Of a stretch of 64,000 nt of DNA, positions 7,851 through 16,690 are shown one piece after another. Below the pieces are notes generated by a model that had not been told where the DNA came from, ran no database searches, and worked only from the letters and a program-made list of their open reading frames with translations. A program made the position numbers and the translations under genes. The DNA comes from Mesorhizobium sp. YC-39 (GTDB taxonomy: Bacteria; Pseudomonadota; Alphaproteobacteria; Rhizobiales; Rhizobiaceae). Positions within the stretch are counted from its first letter, which is position 1. Each line of letters starts with the position of its first letter. The stretch lies in assembly GCF_025753795.1 (NCBI RefSeq), contig NZ_JAOWPS010000008.1, forward strand, positions 62,001-126,000, in the 5' to 3' direction.

Positions 7851-8870
7851 ATGCCTCTCGCGATGACACGCAGCAATGCAGGCCAGAACACCCAGCGGCG
7901 CTACGAAATTGCCGAAGATGTGCTGCGCAACAACATAAGGGATGGGTTGCTTCCCGACGGGCTGGTTCTTCTCGAAGGGCCGATCGCGGAAATCCTGCAG
8001 ACCTCGCGGGCTCCCGTTCAGCGCGCGCTTCTTCGCCTCGAAGCTGAAGGACTTGTCCACCGCTTCAAGGGCAGAGGATTTCTTGTCGGCCCGCAAGGTC
8101 GGGATATCATGCCCAATCGCACCGACATAAAGTCGTTCGGCCTTGTCGTTCAGCAGCATGCCGATGAAGCGCTTCAAAGCCGCTCGTCCTGGGAGCGCAT
8201 CTACAATACGGTCGAAGCCGACGTTGCCGGGTGCGTCGTGTTCGGCAAGTACCGGATCATCGAGATAGAAATCGCCAATCACTTCAATGTCAGCCGCACG
8301 GTGGTGCGAGACGTCCTTAGCCGCCTGCAGGAACGTGGCCTTGTGCGCAAGAACCAGAGTTCCCATTGGATGGCCGGCCCCCTGACCGCCCAGACGATCA
8401 AGGATCACTTTGCACTCCGCCGTGTGCTGGAGCCGTCGTCGCTGCTGGCGGGTGCACCGCTCATTGACCGCGACAGGCTGACGGAGCTTTTCAGCCAGCT
8501 TGTGACCCTTGGGGACCTGAATACCACCGATCACCTCAAGAACATCGAGGAGCTGCAAACGCGACTGATCGAAACCTGCATACTGACCACGGCGAACGAG
8601 CAGCTGCGCGAGCTTATCCGCAACAACCTGCTTCCCGTCGGCGCGTCCGAGCGGCTGCTGCGCAAGCTCGGGCTTCCAGGCGATCCGACGGTCATCACCG
8701 AACTGCGTCTGATTGTTGAGCTTCTCATCCGCGGTGCGGTGACAGCCGCGGCCGCGATGCTGGAAACACATCTCGACGCCGCGATGAAACGGATGATTGC
8801 CCAGATGAAAATCGTCGCGATCATTCCAGGCCCGAGTGTGACCGCCGGTTACCTAACGCGGGTCGAGTAG
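7851..8870 (+). CDS. GntR-family regulator with two tandem winged-helix units
   Basis: A 339-residue predicted repressor divergent from the ABC/SDR operon and its likely regulator. The first winged helix spans about residues 17-80 (recognition region SRAPVQRALLRLEAEGLVHR, wing KGRGFLVG). A second GntR-like winged helix spans about 120-185 (IANHFNVSRTVVRDVLSRLQERGLVRK). The rest, about 190-310, is helical and fits an FCD-type ligand-binding domain (HFALRRVLEPSSLLAGAPLI). Typical FCD regulators have one winged helix and about 220-260 residues, so this protein is long by one DNA-binding unit. The start could also be the ATG at 7863; neither has ideal spacing to the GGAG upstream. Confidence 0.85.
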   Translation: MPLAMTRSNAGQNTQRRYEIAEDVLRNNIRDGLLPDGLVLLEGPIAEILQTSRAPVQRALLRLEAEGLVHRFKGRGFLVGPQGRDIMPNRTDIKSFGLVVQQHADEALQSRSSWERIYNTVEADVAGCVVFGKYRIIEIEIANHFNVSRTVVRDVLSRLQERGLVRKNQSSHWMAGPLTAQTIKDHFALRRVLEPSSLLAGAPLIDRDRLTELFSQLVTLGDLNTTDHLKNIEELQTRLIETCILTTANEQLRELIRNNLLPVGASERLLRKLGLPGDPTVITELRLIVELLIRGAVTAAAAMLETHLDAAMKRMIAQMKIVAIIPGPSVTAGYLTRVE

Positions 8871-8931
8871 CGGGGCCACAATTATCTCCCGCGCACTCAA
8901 GCGAACACGCTTCTGATCCGATTCAGCAATG

Positions 8932-9037
8932 CTAGAGCAATTCCAGGAAAAGTGTGAAACGGTTTTCCGTCCGGAATTGCGCAAAAACAAAGAGATAGAG
9001 CGGTTCAGCGTTTCCGTGAAACGATGAACCGCTCTAG
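8932..9037. repeat. Rhizobiales-type palindromic intergenic repeat between convergent genes
   Basis: This 106-nt element runs from CTAGAG to CTCTAG and matches from memory a repeat family scattered through Mesorhizobium and related genomes. The right half forms a long hairpin: TAGAGCGGTTCA (8996-9007) pairs with TGAACCGCTCTA (9025-9036), with an inner stem CGTTTC/GAAACG. The left half has GCAATTCC pairing with GGAATTGC around a GGAAAA/TTTTCC stem. It sits between the convergent GntR and pyridoxal dehydrogenase genes and could end transcription from both sides. Confidence 0.75.
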
Positions 9038-9038
9038 T

Positions 9039-9785
9039 CTAGTGCCTGACCATCCCGGCGTCGACATTCAGCGTCTGGCCGGTGATCCAGCGGGCGTCCT
9101 CGCTCGCCAGGAACGACACGACATCGGCGATGTGTTCGGGCTGGCCCTTGCCCTTCATCGCCTGCAGCATCTCGACGAAGCCGAACGCCTCGTTGTGCGG
9201 GCTCGCCTTGACGCCATCGCTCTCGATCAGGCCGGGCGTCACCGCATTCGCCGTGATGTTGTACTTGCCAAGCTCCGTGGCCAGCGCCCGGGTGAAGCCG
9301 ATGACGCCGCCCTTGGCCGCGACATAGGCCGCCATGTTCGGCGTGCCGGCAAAGAAGGTGTTGGAGGCGATGCTGATCACCCGCCCTGCCTTGCCTGCCG
9401 CACGCATCTGGTCCGTGCCGGCGCGGGTGACAATGAAGGTGCCGGTCAGATTGACGTCGATGATCTTGCGCCAATGGTCGAGATCGACGTCGTCCCAGGC
9501 GACGAACGGCACGATGCTGGCATTGTTGACCAGAATATCGATGCCTCCGGTCAGGGCCTGGATTTCAGCGAAGAGTGCTTTGACGGATGCCGGATCGGCA
9601 ATGTCGGCGGCGATCGCCCTCGCCTTTCCGCCTATCGCCGCGGCCGCCGCCTTGGCGCCTTCGGCGTTGATGTCGCTGACGATGACGGTCGCACCGTCGG
9701 CGGCAAGCCGCGCCGCGATCGCCTTGCCGATACCCTGCGCGGCGCCCGTAACCAGGGCCGTCTTTCCCGCAAGTCGTTCAGTCAT
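9039..9785 (-). CDS. Pyridoxal 4-dehydrogenase (NAD-dependent SDR)
   Basis: A 248-residue SDR that oxidises pyridoxal, as its hemiacetal, to 4-pyridoxolactone with NAD. The sequence matches from memory the M. loti enzyme (PDB 3NUG) with only scattered differences. Motifs seen are TGAAQGIG, the NAD-selecting Asp in VIVSDIN, NNAS in place of the usual NNAG, and the Ser-Tyr-Lys catalytic set in SIASNTFFAGTPNMAAYVAAKGGV. The start has GAGGGAG at 8-nt spacing. It is the last gene of the upper B6 operon, 38 nt after the transaminase gene, and is followed by a strong hairpin repeat. Confidence 0.95.
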   Translation of the reverse strand: MTERLAGKTALVTGAAQGIGKAIAARLAADGATVIVSDINAEGAKAAAAAIGGKARAIAADIADPASVKALFAEIQALTGGIDILVNNASIVPFVAWDDVDLDHWRKIIDVNLTGTFIVTRAGTDQMRAAGKAGRVISIASNTFFAGTPNMAAYVAAKGGVIGFTRALATELGKYNITANAVTPGLIESDGVKASPHNEAFGFVEMLQAMKGKGQPEHIADVVSFLASEDARWITGQTLNVDAGMVRH

Positions 9786-9823
9786 GAAAATGCTCCCTCA
9801 ATCCGTGATCCGATGATGTCTGT

Positions 9824-11005
9824 TCAGGCGTCGGCGTCGATAACGGCCAGCGCCGCCTCGATGCCTTTGCCGATCGTCAGTTTCTGGCCGGCCGCGTTCA
9901 TGGCGCCGCCAAGTGCCGTCAGCGCCGCGATCGCATAGATCGGCTGGGCGGTCGGTCCCATATGGCCAATGCGCGTCAGCTTCCCCAATGTTTCGCCGCG
10001 GCCCGACGAAAACACCACGCCGTAGCGGGCGCGGGCGGCCTGGCGAAGCGCCTTCTCGTCAATACCTTCGGGGGTGCGAACGGCGGTCGTGGTTGGCGAC
10101 GCGATCCTGTCGCTGGCAGCCCAGATTGACAGGCCCATCGCGGTGACGCCCGCGCGCATGGCCTTGGCGGTGAGCGCGTGGCGCGCCCATACCGCCTCCG
10201 GTCCCTCATTGAGATAGAGGTCGAGCGCGACGTCGAGCCCGTTCATCTCCGCGACGGACGGCGTGAACGGAAACGGCTGGTCCTTCGACCACGCATGCTC
10301 CCAGTCGACGATGCTGAGCATCGACGCGCGTGGCGCTGCCTTGTTGGCTTTCATCTTGGCCCAGGCCCGCTCGCTGATGCCCATCATCGTGAGGCCGGGA
10401 GGCGCGCCCAGGCATTTGTTCGGGCCGGTGACATAGATGTCGGCCTTGCAGTCTTCCGGATGCGTCTTCATGCCGCCGAAGGACGAAACGGCATCGACGA
10501 TGAGATAACCGCCATGCGCCGAAACCAGCGCGCCGATGGCGTCGATCGGATTGATGGTGCCCGATGGCGTGTCGTGGTGACAGACGGAAACAACGGTGAT
10601 TTCCGGATGCGCCTTGAGCATGTCGGCGACCGCCTGCGGGTCGATCGCCTCGTTGTAGGGCACTTCGATCTCGAGCAGATGCGGCGAATAGCGTTTCGCC
10701 CAATAGCCAAACCCCTTGCCGTAAACTCCGGAGGCAAGGTTGAGCACGACGTCGTCTGGCGTGATCAGCGACGCCGCCGCCGCCTCGAGGCCGAGCACCG
10801 GCTCGCCATGCAGGATGACCGGCTTGTTCGACAGCCGCATCGCTTTCTGCGCCTTGTCGACCACCTTCTCGTAGAAGAGCTGGAACGCCGGGTCGTAGTC
10901 GTAAAGCACGGTGCGGCCGAGGCCATGCAGCACTTCGGCATAGGCATTCACCGGCCCCGCGGTCAGGGTGATGACCGGATCGGCGTGTTCGGGATAGCGC
11001 ATCAT
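9824..11005 (-). CDS. Pyridoxamine-pyruvate transaminase
   Basis: A 393-residue class V (fold-type I) aminotransferase that transfers the amino group of pyridoxamine to pyruvate, giving pyridoxal and L-alanine; unusually it uses B6 as substrate rather than bound cofactor. The protein matches from memory the M. loti enzyme (PDB 2Z9U) in length and nearly all residues. The catalytic lysine lies in YVTGPNKCLGAPPGL, with the Asp of LIVDAVSSFGG upstream. I chose the ATG at 11005 (MMRYPEH) because GGAG lies 5 nt upstream and the length then equals the known protein. Its neighbours supply the next two steps of the same pathway. Confidence 0.96.
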   Translation of the reverse strand: MMRYPEHADPVITLTAGPVNAYAEVLHGLGRTVLYDYDPAFQLFYEKVVDKAQKAMRLSNKPVILHGEPVLGLEAAAASLITPDDVVLNLASGVYGKGFGYWAKRYSPHLLEIEVPYNEAIDPQAVADMLKAHPEITVVSVCHHDTPSGTINPIDAIGALVSAHGGYLIVDAVSSFGGMKTHPEDCKADIYVTGPNKCLGAPPGLTMMGISERAWAKMKANKAAPRASMLSIVDWEHAWSKDQPFPFTPSVAEMNGLDVALDLYLNEGPEAVWARHALTAKAMRAGVTAMGLSIWAASDRIASPTTTAVRTPEGIDEKALRQAARARYGVVFSSGRGETLGKLTRIGHMGPTAQPIYAIAALTALGGAMNAAGQKLTIGKGIEAALAVIDADA

Positions 11006-11028
11006 CTTGTCTCCGGATTGGCGAGGGA

Positions 11029-11835
11029 TCAGCCGTAGAATCGCGTGCCGGTCCTGTAGGTCTTGAAGTTTTCCATATCGTGGGAATACATCAGTTCGGC
11101 GCCATGGTCCTCGGCCAGCTTCTTCACTTTGCGCATCGACTTGACGCCCGCCACCGGGTCGATGTGGAAGGCCGCCTGGCACAGCGTTTCAAGGCTCTTC
11201 TGGGTGTAGGCGGCGTCGATGGTGAACATGATCGGCTTGCGCTTGGGGAACTCGACCAGCAAGCTGTAGTGGCCGATCGAATGGCCGGGCGTCGAGATCA
11301 GCTTTACGCCCTTGGCGAGATCGACGTCGCCCTCGATGCCCTCGAAAGTCGAGTTGGCGCGCGTCGTGCCTTCCAGCAGTTGCGCGGTCGCGCCACGCGC
11401 TTCCGCGGCCTCCGCCGAGAAGCTCAGGTCCGAATAGCCGAGATGTTCGAAAGTCTCCGGATTGCAGGCCTGCGGCACTTCCGAGCGATGGCAGATCTTC
11501 TTGGCGTGTGGAAAATACTTGTTGCCGCCGCAATGGTCGAAATGAAAATGCGAGTTGACGACGACGTCGATGTCCTTGGGCTCGAGCCCGAGCAAGGCAA
11601 GCGCGCCGGGAATGGTCTGGTGCTTCTCCTGGATCGGCTTCTCGAAGGGCAGCACCTTCATGACGTGATCGTAGTCGTAGCCGGTATCGATGAGGAAGCG
11701 GCCCTCGGCATGCTCGATCAGGATCGAATAGACCGGAAAGCGCACTTCGCCGCCCGGGCCGCGATTCCAGAACACATGATAGCCGTCGAGAACGAGCGAG
11801 CCGCCATCGAGCAGGTAGACCTTGGTATCCGACAT
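11029..11835 (-). CDS. 4-Pyridoxolactonase (metallo-beta-lactamase fold)
   Basis: A 268-residue zinc hydrolase that opens 4-pyridoxolactone to 4-pyridoxate. The binuclear metal motif HxHxDH is present as NSHFHFDHCGG, with further ligand histidines in STPGHSIGHYS and near MYSHDMENF and an Asp in FTIDAAY. Sequence and length match from memory the M. loti enzyme (PDB 3AJ3). AGGAGG lies 5-6 nt before the ATG. It lies between the BMP permeases and the transaminase gene in the upper B6 operon. Confidence 0.96.
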   Translation of the reverse strand: MSDTKVYLLDGGSLVLDGYHVFWNRGPGGEVRFPVYSILIEHAEGRFLIDTGYDYDHVMKVLPFEKPIQEKHQTIPGALALLGLEPKDIDVVVNSHFHFDHCGGNKYFPHAKKICHRSEVPQACNPETFEHLGYSDLSFSAEAAEARGATAQLLEGTTRANSTFEGIEGDVDLAKGVKLISTPGHSIGHYSLLVEFPKRKPIMFTIDAAYTQKSLETLCQAAFHIDPVAGVKSMRKVKKLAEDHGAELMYSHDMENFKTYRTGTRFYG

Positions 11836-11883
11836 TGTTGCCTCCTGTTTTGGCGCGGGTCCCTTCCGCGCATCTGATTGTTG

Positions 11884-12819
11884 TCAGCGCGCGCCGCGCT
11901 CGTATGGAATGCCAAGTGCTGCCGGCAGGCTGGCCCGCCGACCGAACAACACCAGCATGATCATAACCGCCAGGAATGGCAGCATCTGGATGACGTCGGT
12001 CGGTATGTTGATGCCAGCCACCTGCATGGCCGTCGTCAGCGACAGGCAGACGCCGAACAAAAGGGCGCCGAACAGTACCCAGACCGGACGGCCGCGCGCC
12101 AGCATGGCCAGCACGATGCCGAGAAAACCGGCACCGTTGGTGATGAACGGAATGAACAGGCCCGCCCCGACATTGGCGAGATAGGCGCCGCCGAGCCCGG
12201 CCAGCGCGCCGGTCGTCAGCACCGCGATGGTCCGGGTCCTGATGACGTCGATACCGGCGACGTCGAGCGCGGCCGGCTTGTCGCCTGCTGCCTGCAGGTT
12301 GAGGCCGAGTTGAGTGCGCCGATAGAGGTAGCCCATGCCGAACACCAGCGCGATCGCCAGATAAACGATGAGGTGATGCTTGAAGAAGGCGGGCCCGATG
12401 ACAGGAATATCCGACAGCAGCGGAATGACGGTGGCGTCCGCCGCCGGCAGGCGGGGATAGCTGCGCGAGAATTGGAAATGATGAAGCAGCGCCGTCAGGC
12501 CTTCGAGACCGAGCGTCAGCGCGATGCCGATGACGATCTGGTTCAGCCCGATGCGCACGCAGAGCAGCGCCATGATCAGCGCCACCGCGACGCCGCCGGC
12601 GGCACCGGCGAGGAACCCCAGCCACAGCGACCCGGAATAGAAGGCGCCGACGAAACCAAGATAGGCACCGGCCAGCATCATGCCCTCGATGCCGATGTTG
12701 AGCACGCCGGCCTTTTCCGACATCTGTTCGCCGAGGCCGGCCAGCAGCAGCGGGATCGCCGCGGTGACCGCGCCGAACAAGAGCGCGCTGAGAAAGACTT
12801 CGCTGAACAGCCCGGTCAT
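11884..12819 (-). CDS. BMP-type ABC transporter permease 2
   Basis: A 311-residue membrane protein of the BPD_transp_2 family used by ribose- and nucleoside-type importers (YufQ/NupQ-like). It shows about eight to ten hydrophobic spans and the family hallmark EKAGVLNIGIEGMMLAGAYLG near the N-terminus. GGAGGG lies 8 nt before the start. It pairs with the permease at 12823-13920, 3 nt away, and is followed after 48 nt by the lactonase gene. Context suggests uptake of a B6 vitamer, which is inference rather than established. Confidence 0.9.
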   Translation of the reverse strand: MTGLFSEVFLSALLFGAVTAAIPLLLAGLGEQMSEKAGVLNIGIEGMMLAGAYLGFVGAFYSGSLWLGFLAGAAGGVAVALIMALLCVRIGLNQIVIGIALTLGLEGLTALLHHFQFSRSYPRLPAADATVIPLLSDIPVIGPAFFKHHLIVYLAIALVFGMGYLYRRTQLGLNLQAAGDKPAALDVAGIDVIRTRTIAVLTTGALAGLGGAYLANVGAGLFIPFITNGAGFLGIVLAMLARGRPVWVLFGALLFGVCLSLTTAMQVAGINIPTDVIQMLPFLAVMIMLVLFGRRASLPAALGIPYERGAR

Positions 12820-12822
12820 GCC

Positions 12823-13920
12823 CTAGGCCCTCCGCGACTGGTTGTAGCGATGATCGAAATATTCGGCGAGCGCGAGCATGATCAGCACGATGGAAACCAG
12901 CACCAGGGTGAAATGATTGGGCACGCCGAGCCGCCGAGCCGCGCTCTCGCCGCCGATCGACAGCACCGAGAGCAGGAACACGAAACCTATCGCGGCAAAG
13001 CCGTTCATGCGGGCGAGGAACACGGCCGGAATGACCGCCAGCCCGTAGGCAGGATTCCAGTCGGCGCGGACATTGCCCTGGACGCCGATGATGTCGACGG
13101 CGCCGGCAACGCCGGCCAGCCCGGCCGAAATGGCGAAGACAGCGATGGTCAGGCCAGGCACGCCCAGCCCCGCATGGATCGCCGCTCGCGGATTGGCGCC
13201 GACGATCCGCAATTTCAGCCCGAACGCCGTGCGCGTCATCACCAGATGCACGATGACGATCGCCGCCAGGCCGAGCAGCAGACCGCTGGTGATGGTCGTA
13301 TCAAACAGGCGCGGCAGCCGGTCTTCCACCGGCAGCGTGCGGGTCTGGGGAACGGTCGTGCCGGGATCGCGAAATACAAGCTTGACCAGGACATTGGCGA
13401 GCGATGTACCAAGGAACGTCATCATCAGCGTGGTGATGATCTCGTTGACGCCCTGATAGGCGCGCAGCAGAGCCGGCACCAGCGACCAGATCATCGCCAC
13501 CACCATGGCGATGAGGAACGAGCAGGTCAGCGCCAGCCAGGACGGCATGATCTGAACGAACACGGGAGCGCTGGCCGCCGCCGTCACCGCGCCAAGCAGG
13601 AACTGGCCGTCGCCGCCGAGGTTCCACATGCCGGCGCGAAAAGCCACGATGAGGCCGGCGGCGAGAAACAGCAGCGGCGCCATGCGGGTCAGCGTCTGCT
13701 GTATGCCGAGCGGCGAGAACAGCCCCTTCTCCAGCACGAAGCCATAATAGGCGAGCGGGTCGACGCCAACGGCAAGCAGGATACAACCGGCTATAACGAG
13801 AGCGGCAAGGATCGGGCCGAGCGTCATCAGCAGCCGATGCAGGATGTCGCGGCGCGTCGCCGCTCCGCTCGTGGCATCGAGTGCGGTTGCACTGACTGTG
13901 GGTGCGGTGTCGATGCTCAT
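12823..13920 (-). CDS. BMP-type ABC transporter permease 1
   Basis: A 365-residue permease of the YufP/NupP type, longer than its partner through a polar N-terminal extension of about 35 residues. The family signature region MWNLGGDGQFLLGAV is visible, with several long hydrophobic spans. The start overlaps the ATPase stop codon by 4 nt (ATGA), so the two genes are translationally coupled. With the second permease it would form the heterodimeric pore of the importer in the upper B6 operon. Confidence 0.9.
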   Translation of the reverse strand: MSIDTAPTVSATALDATSGAATRRDILHRLLMTLGPILAALVIAGCILLAVGVDPLAYYGFVLEKGLFSPLGIQQTLTRMAPLLFLAAGLIVAFRAGMWNLGGDGQFLLGAVTAAASAPVFVQIMPSWLALTCSFLIAMVVAMIWSLVPALLRAYQGVNEIITTLMMTFLGTSLANVLVKLVFRDPGTTVPQTRTLPVEDRLPRLFDTTITSGLLLGLAAIVIVHLVMTRTAFGLKLRIVGANPRAAIHAGLGVPGLTIAVFAISAGLAGVAGAVDIIGVQGNVRADWNPAYGLAVIPAVFLARMNGFAAIGFVFLLSVLSIGGESAARRLGVPNHFTLVLVSIVLIMLALAEYFDHRYNQSRRA

Positions 13921-15485
13921 GCGGCAAGTCCGATCATCAGGCGGCCGACCTTGGTACGGGCGTCGTCGGCATTCTTGACGGTGCCTACGAGCGCGCCATT
14001 GGCGATCACCGCGATACGGTCGCACATGCTGAGCAATTCCTCGAGATCGGTGGAGATCAAGAGCACGGCAAGGCCGCGTGCCGCCGTGTCGCGGATGCGC
14101 TGGCGCGACGCCAGCGTGTTGGCGAGGTCGAGCCCGTAGGTGGGCTTGTTGAAGATCACCACCTTGGCGCCTTCGGCCAGTTCGCGCGCCAGCAACACCT
14201 TCTGGATATTGCCGCCGGACAGCCGGGCGACCGGCGTCTTCAGGCTTGGCGTGCGCACATCGTATTCGCGCACGAGCTGGGCGGCGCGCTTCTCGATCTC
14301 GGCACGCTGCTCGACGCCTTTGCGCCAGAACGGGGCCGCGCCGACCTGCTTGAGGAAGAAGTTGATCGAGACCGGGAAGGTGCCGACAGTACCTTCGCCG
14401 AGCCGGTCGTCGGTCAGGTAGCGTAGACCGCGCCGACGGCGTTCGCCGACGCTCAGCGCCTCTATGGCAACGCCCTCCAGCTGCACCGAACCGCCAGTCG
14501 CCGCGCGCTGGCCAGCCAGCGCTTCCGCCAGCTGCTTCTGCCCGTTACCATCGATGCCGGCGATGCCAAGGATCTCGCCTGGACGAATGTCAAAGGAGAT
14601 CGACGACAGGCCCGGCGCGTTGTCCGTCGGCGCGACCGCGAGATCCGCGACCTGAAGCAGCGGAGCGGCTTCGGCGCGGACTGTGCGGATGGGGCGCTCG
14701 ACCGCTTCCGGATCGTCCTTCTGCTTGCCGAACATCAATTCCACGATCTCCGAGATGATCGCCTGTTCGCCCAGCGCGCGAAACCGCTCGGGCGGAATCT
14801 CGCCGACCTTGCGGCCGAGCTTCAGCACTGAGATGCGGTCGCCGAAGGCCGCCGCCTCCTTGAGCTTGTGGGTGATGAAGACAATCGCCAGGCCCTGCTC
14901 GACAAGGCGACGCATCAACGCGCCCAGCTCGTCGATGCCTTTCGGCGTCAGCATAGAGGTGGACTCGTCGAGGATCAGCAACCGGCTGTTGCGCACCATC
15001 GCGCGCAGGATTTCGACCTGCTGCTGCTCGCCGAGCGAAAGCTCCGATACCTTGGCATGCAGCTTGACGGTGATGCCAAGCGTGCTGGTGATCTCGGCGA
15101 CGCGCGCTGCCAGTTCCTCGGTCCTGGGGCGCTGCCACCACGGTCCGCCAAGCAATAGGTTTTCCGCTACCGTCAGCGTCGGCACCAGCATCATGTGCTG
15201 GAACACGGTGCCGATGCCCAGTGCCAGCGCATGGCGCGGCGAGGTGATCGGTGTCGGTTTGCCGTCGACCAGTATGCGTCCCTCGTCCGGCTGCAACAGG
15301 CCAGACAGCATGCCGATCAACGTCGATTTTCCGGCCCCGTTCTCACCGAGCAGCACATGCACCTCGCCCTGGCGGATCGACAGATCGACGCTGTCATTGG
15401 CGACGATGCCGGGAAACCGTTTGGTCGCGCCTTCAAGCGCGACGATGTCGCGCGCGGCAACGGACGATGAAGAAAGACTGCTCAT
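13917..15485 (-). CDS. BMP-type ABC transporter ATPase with two nucleotide-binding domains
   Basis: A 522-residue double ATPase of the RbsA/YufO type. The first domain has Walker A GENGAGKST near residue 50, signature LSLGEQQQVEILRAM and Walker B LLILDESTSML. The second has the degenerate Walker A GIDGNGQKQ, signature LSGGNIQKVLLAREL and a Walker B reading VVIFNKPTYGLD, where the usual acidic pair is replaced by Asn-Lys. Degeneration of the second domain is known in this family. I chose the ATG at 15485; there is no clear ribosome site, and an attenuator-like hairpin separates this gene from the binding-protein gene. Confidence 0.9.
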   Translation of the reverse strand: MSSLSSSSVAARDIVALEGATKRFPGIVANDSVDLSIRQGEVHVLLGENGAGKSTLIGMLSGLLQPDEGRILVDGKPTPITSPRHALALGIGTVFQHMMLVPTLTVAENLLLGGPWWQRPRTEELAARVAEITSTLGITVKLHAKVSELSLGEQQQVEILRAMVRNSRLLILDESTSMLTPKGIDELGALMRRLVEQGLAIVFITHKLKEAAAFGDRISVLKLGRKVGEIPPERFRALGEQAIISEIVELMFGKQKDDPEAVERPIRTVRAEAAPLLQVADLAVAPTDNAPGLSSISFDIRPGEILGIAGIDGNGQKQLAEALAGQRAATGGSVQLEGVAIEALSVGERRRRGLRYLTDDRLGEGTVGTFPVSINFFLKQVGAAPFWRKGVEQRAEIEKRAAQLVREYDVRTPSLKTPVARLSGGNIQKVLLARELAEGAKVVIFNKPTYGLDLANTLASRQRIRDTAARGLAVLLISTDLEELLSMCDRIAVIANGALVGTVKNADDARTKVGRLMIGLAA

Positions 15486-15498
15486 GAAAGCCCAGTAC

Positions 15499-15544
15499 AA
15501 AAAAATGGGAATCGTCCGGAGGGATGAACGGATCACCCCTCCGG
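15499..15544 (-). terminator. Attenuator/terminator between binding-protein and ATPase genes
   Basis: On the minus strand, CCGGAGGG and CCCTCCGG (15516-15523 and 15537-15544) form an 8-bp stem with a 13-nt loop, followed about 10 nt later by a run of seven T (15499-15505). GCCCAGTA (15490-15497) can also pair with TACTGGGC (15563-15570) around the whole unit. Partial termination here would give more binding protein than ATPase and permeases. Confidence 0.65.
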
Positions 15545-15561
15545 CGGCCACCTTGATCGCC

Positions 15562-16590
15562 CTACTGGGCGACGCTGGTCATCAGCGCCCTGACGGCCGC
15601 TGCATCATAGACCGGCTCGACCGGAATCTTGCCGGAAATGACGTCGTCGCGCAGTGCCTGGATCTCGGTCCAGACATTGTCCGGGATCGCAGCGGTCTTC
15701 AGAAGCTTGACCGAATCGTCCTTGAGGCCGATCGAGTAGCTCTTGGTGCCGAACGTGTCGGCCTTCAGGTCGGCGATCATCGCCGCATAGACCGGTTCAA
15801 TGTTCCAGACCACCGACGAAAGCAGGAAGCCCTTGTCGATCGGCGTCTTGTCGCCGATGACGTCGATGAAATAGACCTTGCCGCCGTCGCCTGCCTTGGT
15901 CGTCTCGACCGCCTGTAGCATCCCGAAGCTCGAGCCGTTGCCCTGGCCGAAGATGATGTCGGCGCCCGACGCGATCACACTTTCGGTGACGCGCTTGCCG
16001 CCGGCTGCGTCGCTATAGGCGGCGGGTCCGATCACCGCATAGGTGATCTTGACGTCCGGGTTCTCGGCCTTCACGCCCTGCGCGAACGCAGCCGACTGCG
16101 AGTTCCACGAGGGCGGCTCGCCCGAAACGACGATGCCGACCGACTTCGAGCGCGACATCTTGGCGGCAAGACGGCCGGCGAGATAGGCGCCCTGGTGACC
16201 GCTCAGCGTGTAGTCGGCGACGAGGCCCTTCTCCAGGCCGGTGGGCGTGTCGACGATCGCCACCGGGACCTTCAATTCCTTGGCGATTTCAGGCGCCGAA
16301 GTGTTGTAACCGCTGGCGTGGGCGATCAGCAGGCTGGCGCCATCGGATGCCAGTTCGCGCAAGGTCGGGCGAACGTCGCCATAGCCGAGGCCCTGGGCCA
16401 CGACCACTTCGACGCCGGCGACCTTGCCCGCCGCCTTGGCGGCGTCGATGCCTTGCTGGTTCCAGCCATAATCGGTGCCCTCTTCAGGCGTCAGAATGGC
16501 GATCGACTTGACTTCGCCGGCAAGTGCGTTGCCCAGTAAGACGCCGCTCAATATAGCTGCACTCACACTACTCTTCAGAATCTTTAACAT
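15562..16590 (-). CDS. BMP-family substrate-binding protein, candidate B6 vitamer binder
   Basis: A 342-residue periplasmic protein of the basic membrane protein (PnrA/Med) family. A signal peptide with a Lys-rich start and hydrophobic core (MLKILKSSVSAAILSGVLLG) ends near ALAGE. Family features include TPEEGTDYGWNQQG early, IAHASGYN, and the ligand-side QGNGSSFGMLQA. GAGAGGG lies 4-5 nt before the ATG at 16590. Known members bind nucleosides or related ring compounds. As the first gene of the operon encoding pyridoxamine and pyridoxal metabolism, it most likely delivers a B6 vitamer; that is inference from context. Confidence 0.9.
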   Translation of the reverse strand: MLKILKSSVSAAILSGVLLGNALAGEVKSIAILTPEEGTDYGWNQQGIDAAKAAGKVAGVEVVVAQGLGYGDVRPTLRELASDGASLLIAHASGYNTSAPEIAKELKVPVAIVDTPTGLEKGLVADYTLSGHQGAYLAGRLAAKMSRSKSVGIVVSGEPPSWNSQSAAFAQGVKAENPDVKITYAVIGPAAYSDAAGGKRVTESVIASGADIIFGQGNGSSFGMLQAVETTKAGDGGKVYFIDVIGDKTPIDKGFLLSSVVWNIEPVYAAMIADLKADTFGTKSYSIGLKDDSVKLLKTAAIPDNVWTEIQALRDDVISGKIPVEPVYDAAAVRALMTSVAQ

Positions 16591-16690
16591 TTTACCCTCT
16601 CTGTTTGATTTACCAATCAATATTCTTGTTGTTATTGCGCATATGCGAGGTAGATTGCCTAAGAAAATTTATCCGTGGAGCTCAGGCAAA

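Noticed and set aside
11878..14139. A 753-codon plus-strand frame opposite the two BMP permeases
   Set aside because: Its composition is dominated by Arg, Gln, His and Asp as expected from antisense reading of high-GC membrane protein genes, and the minus strand holds clear permease and ATPase families.
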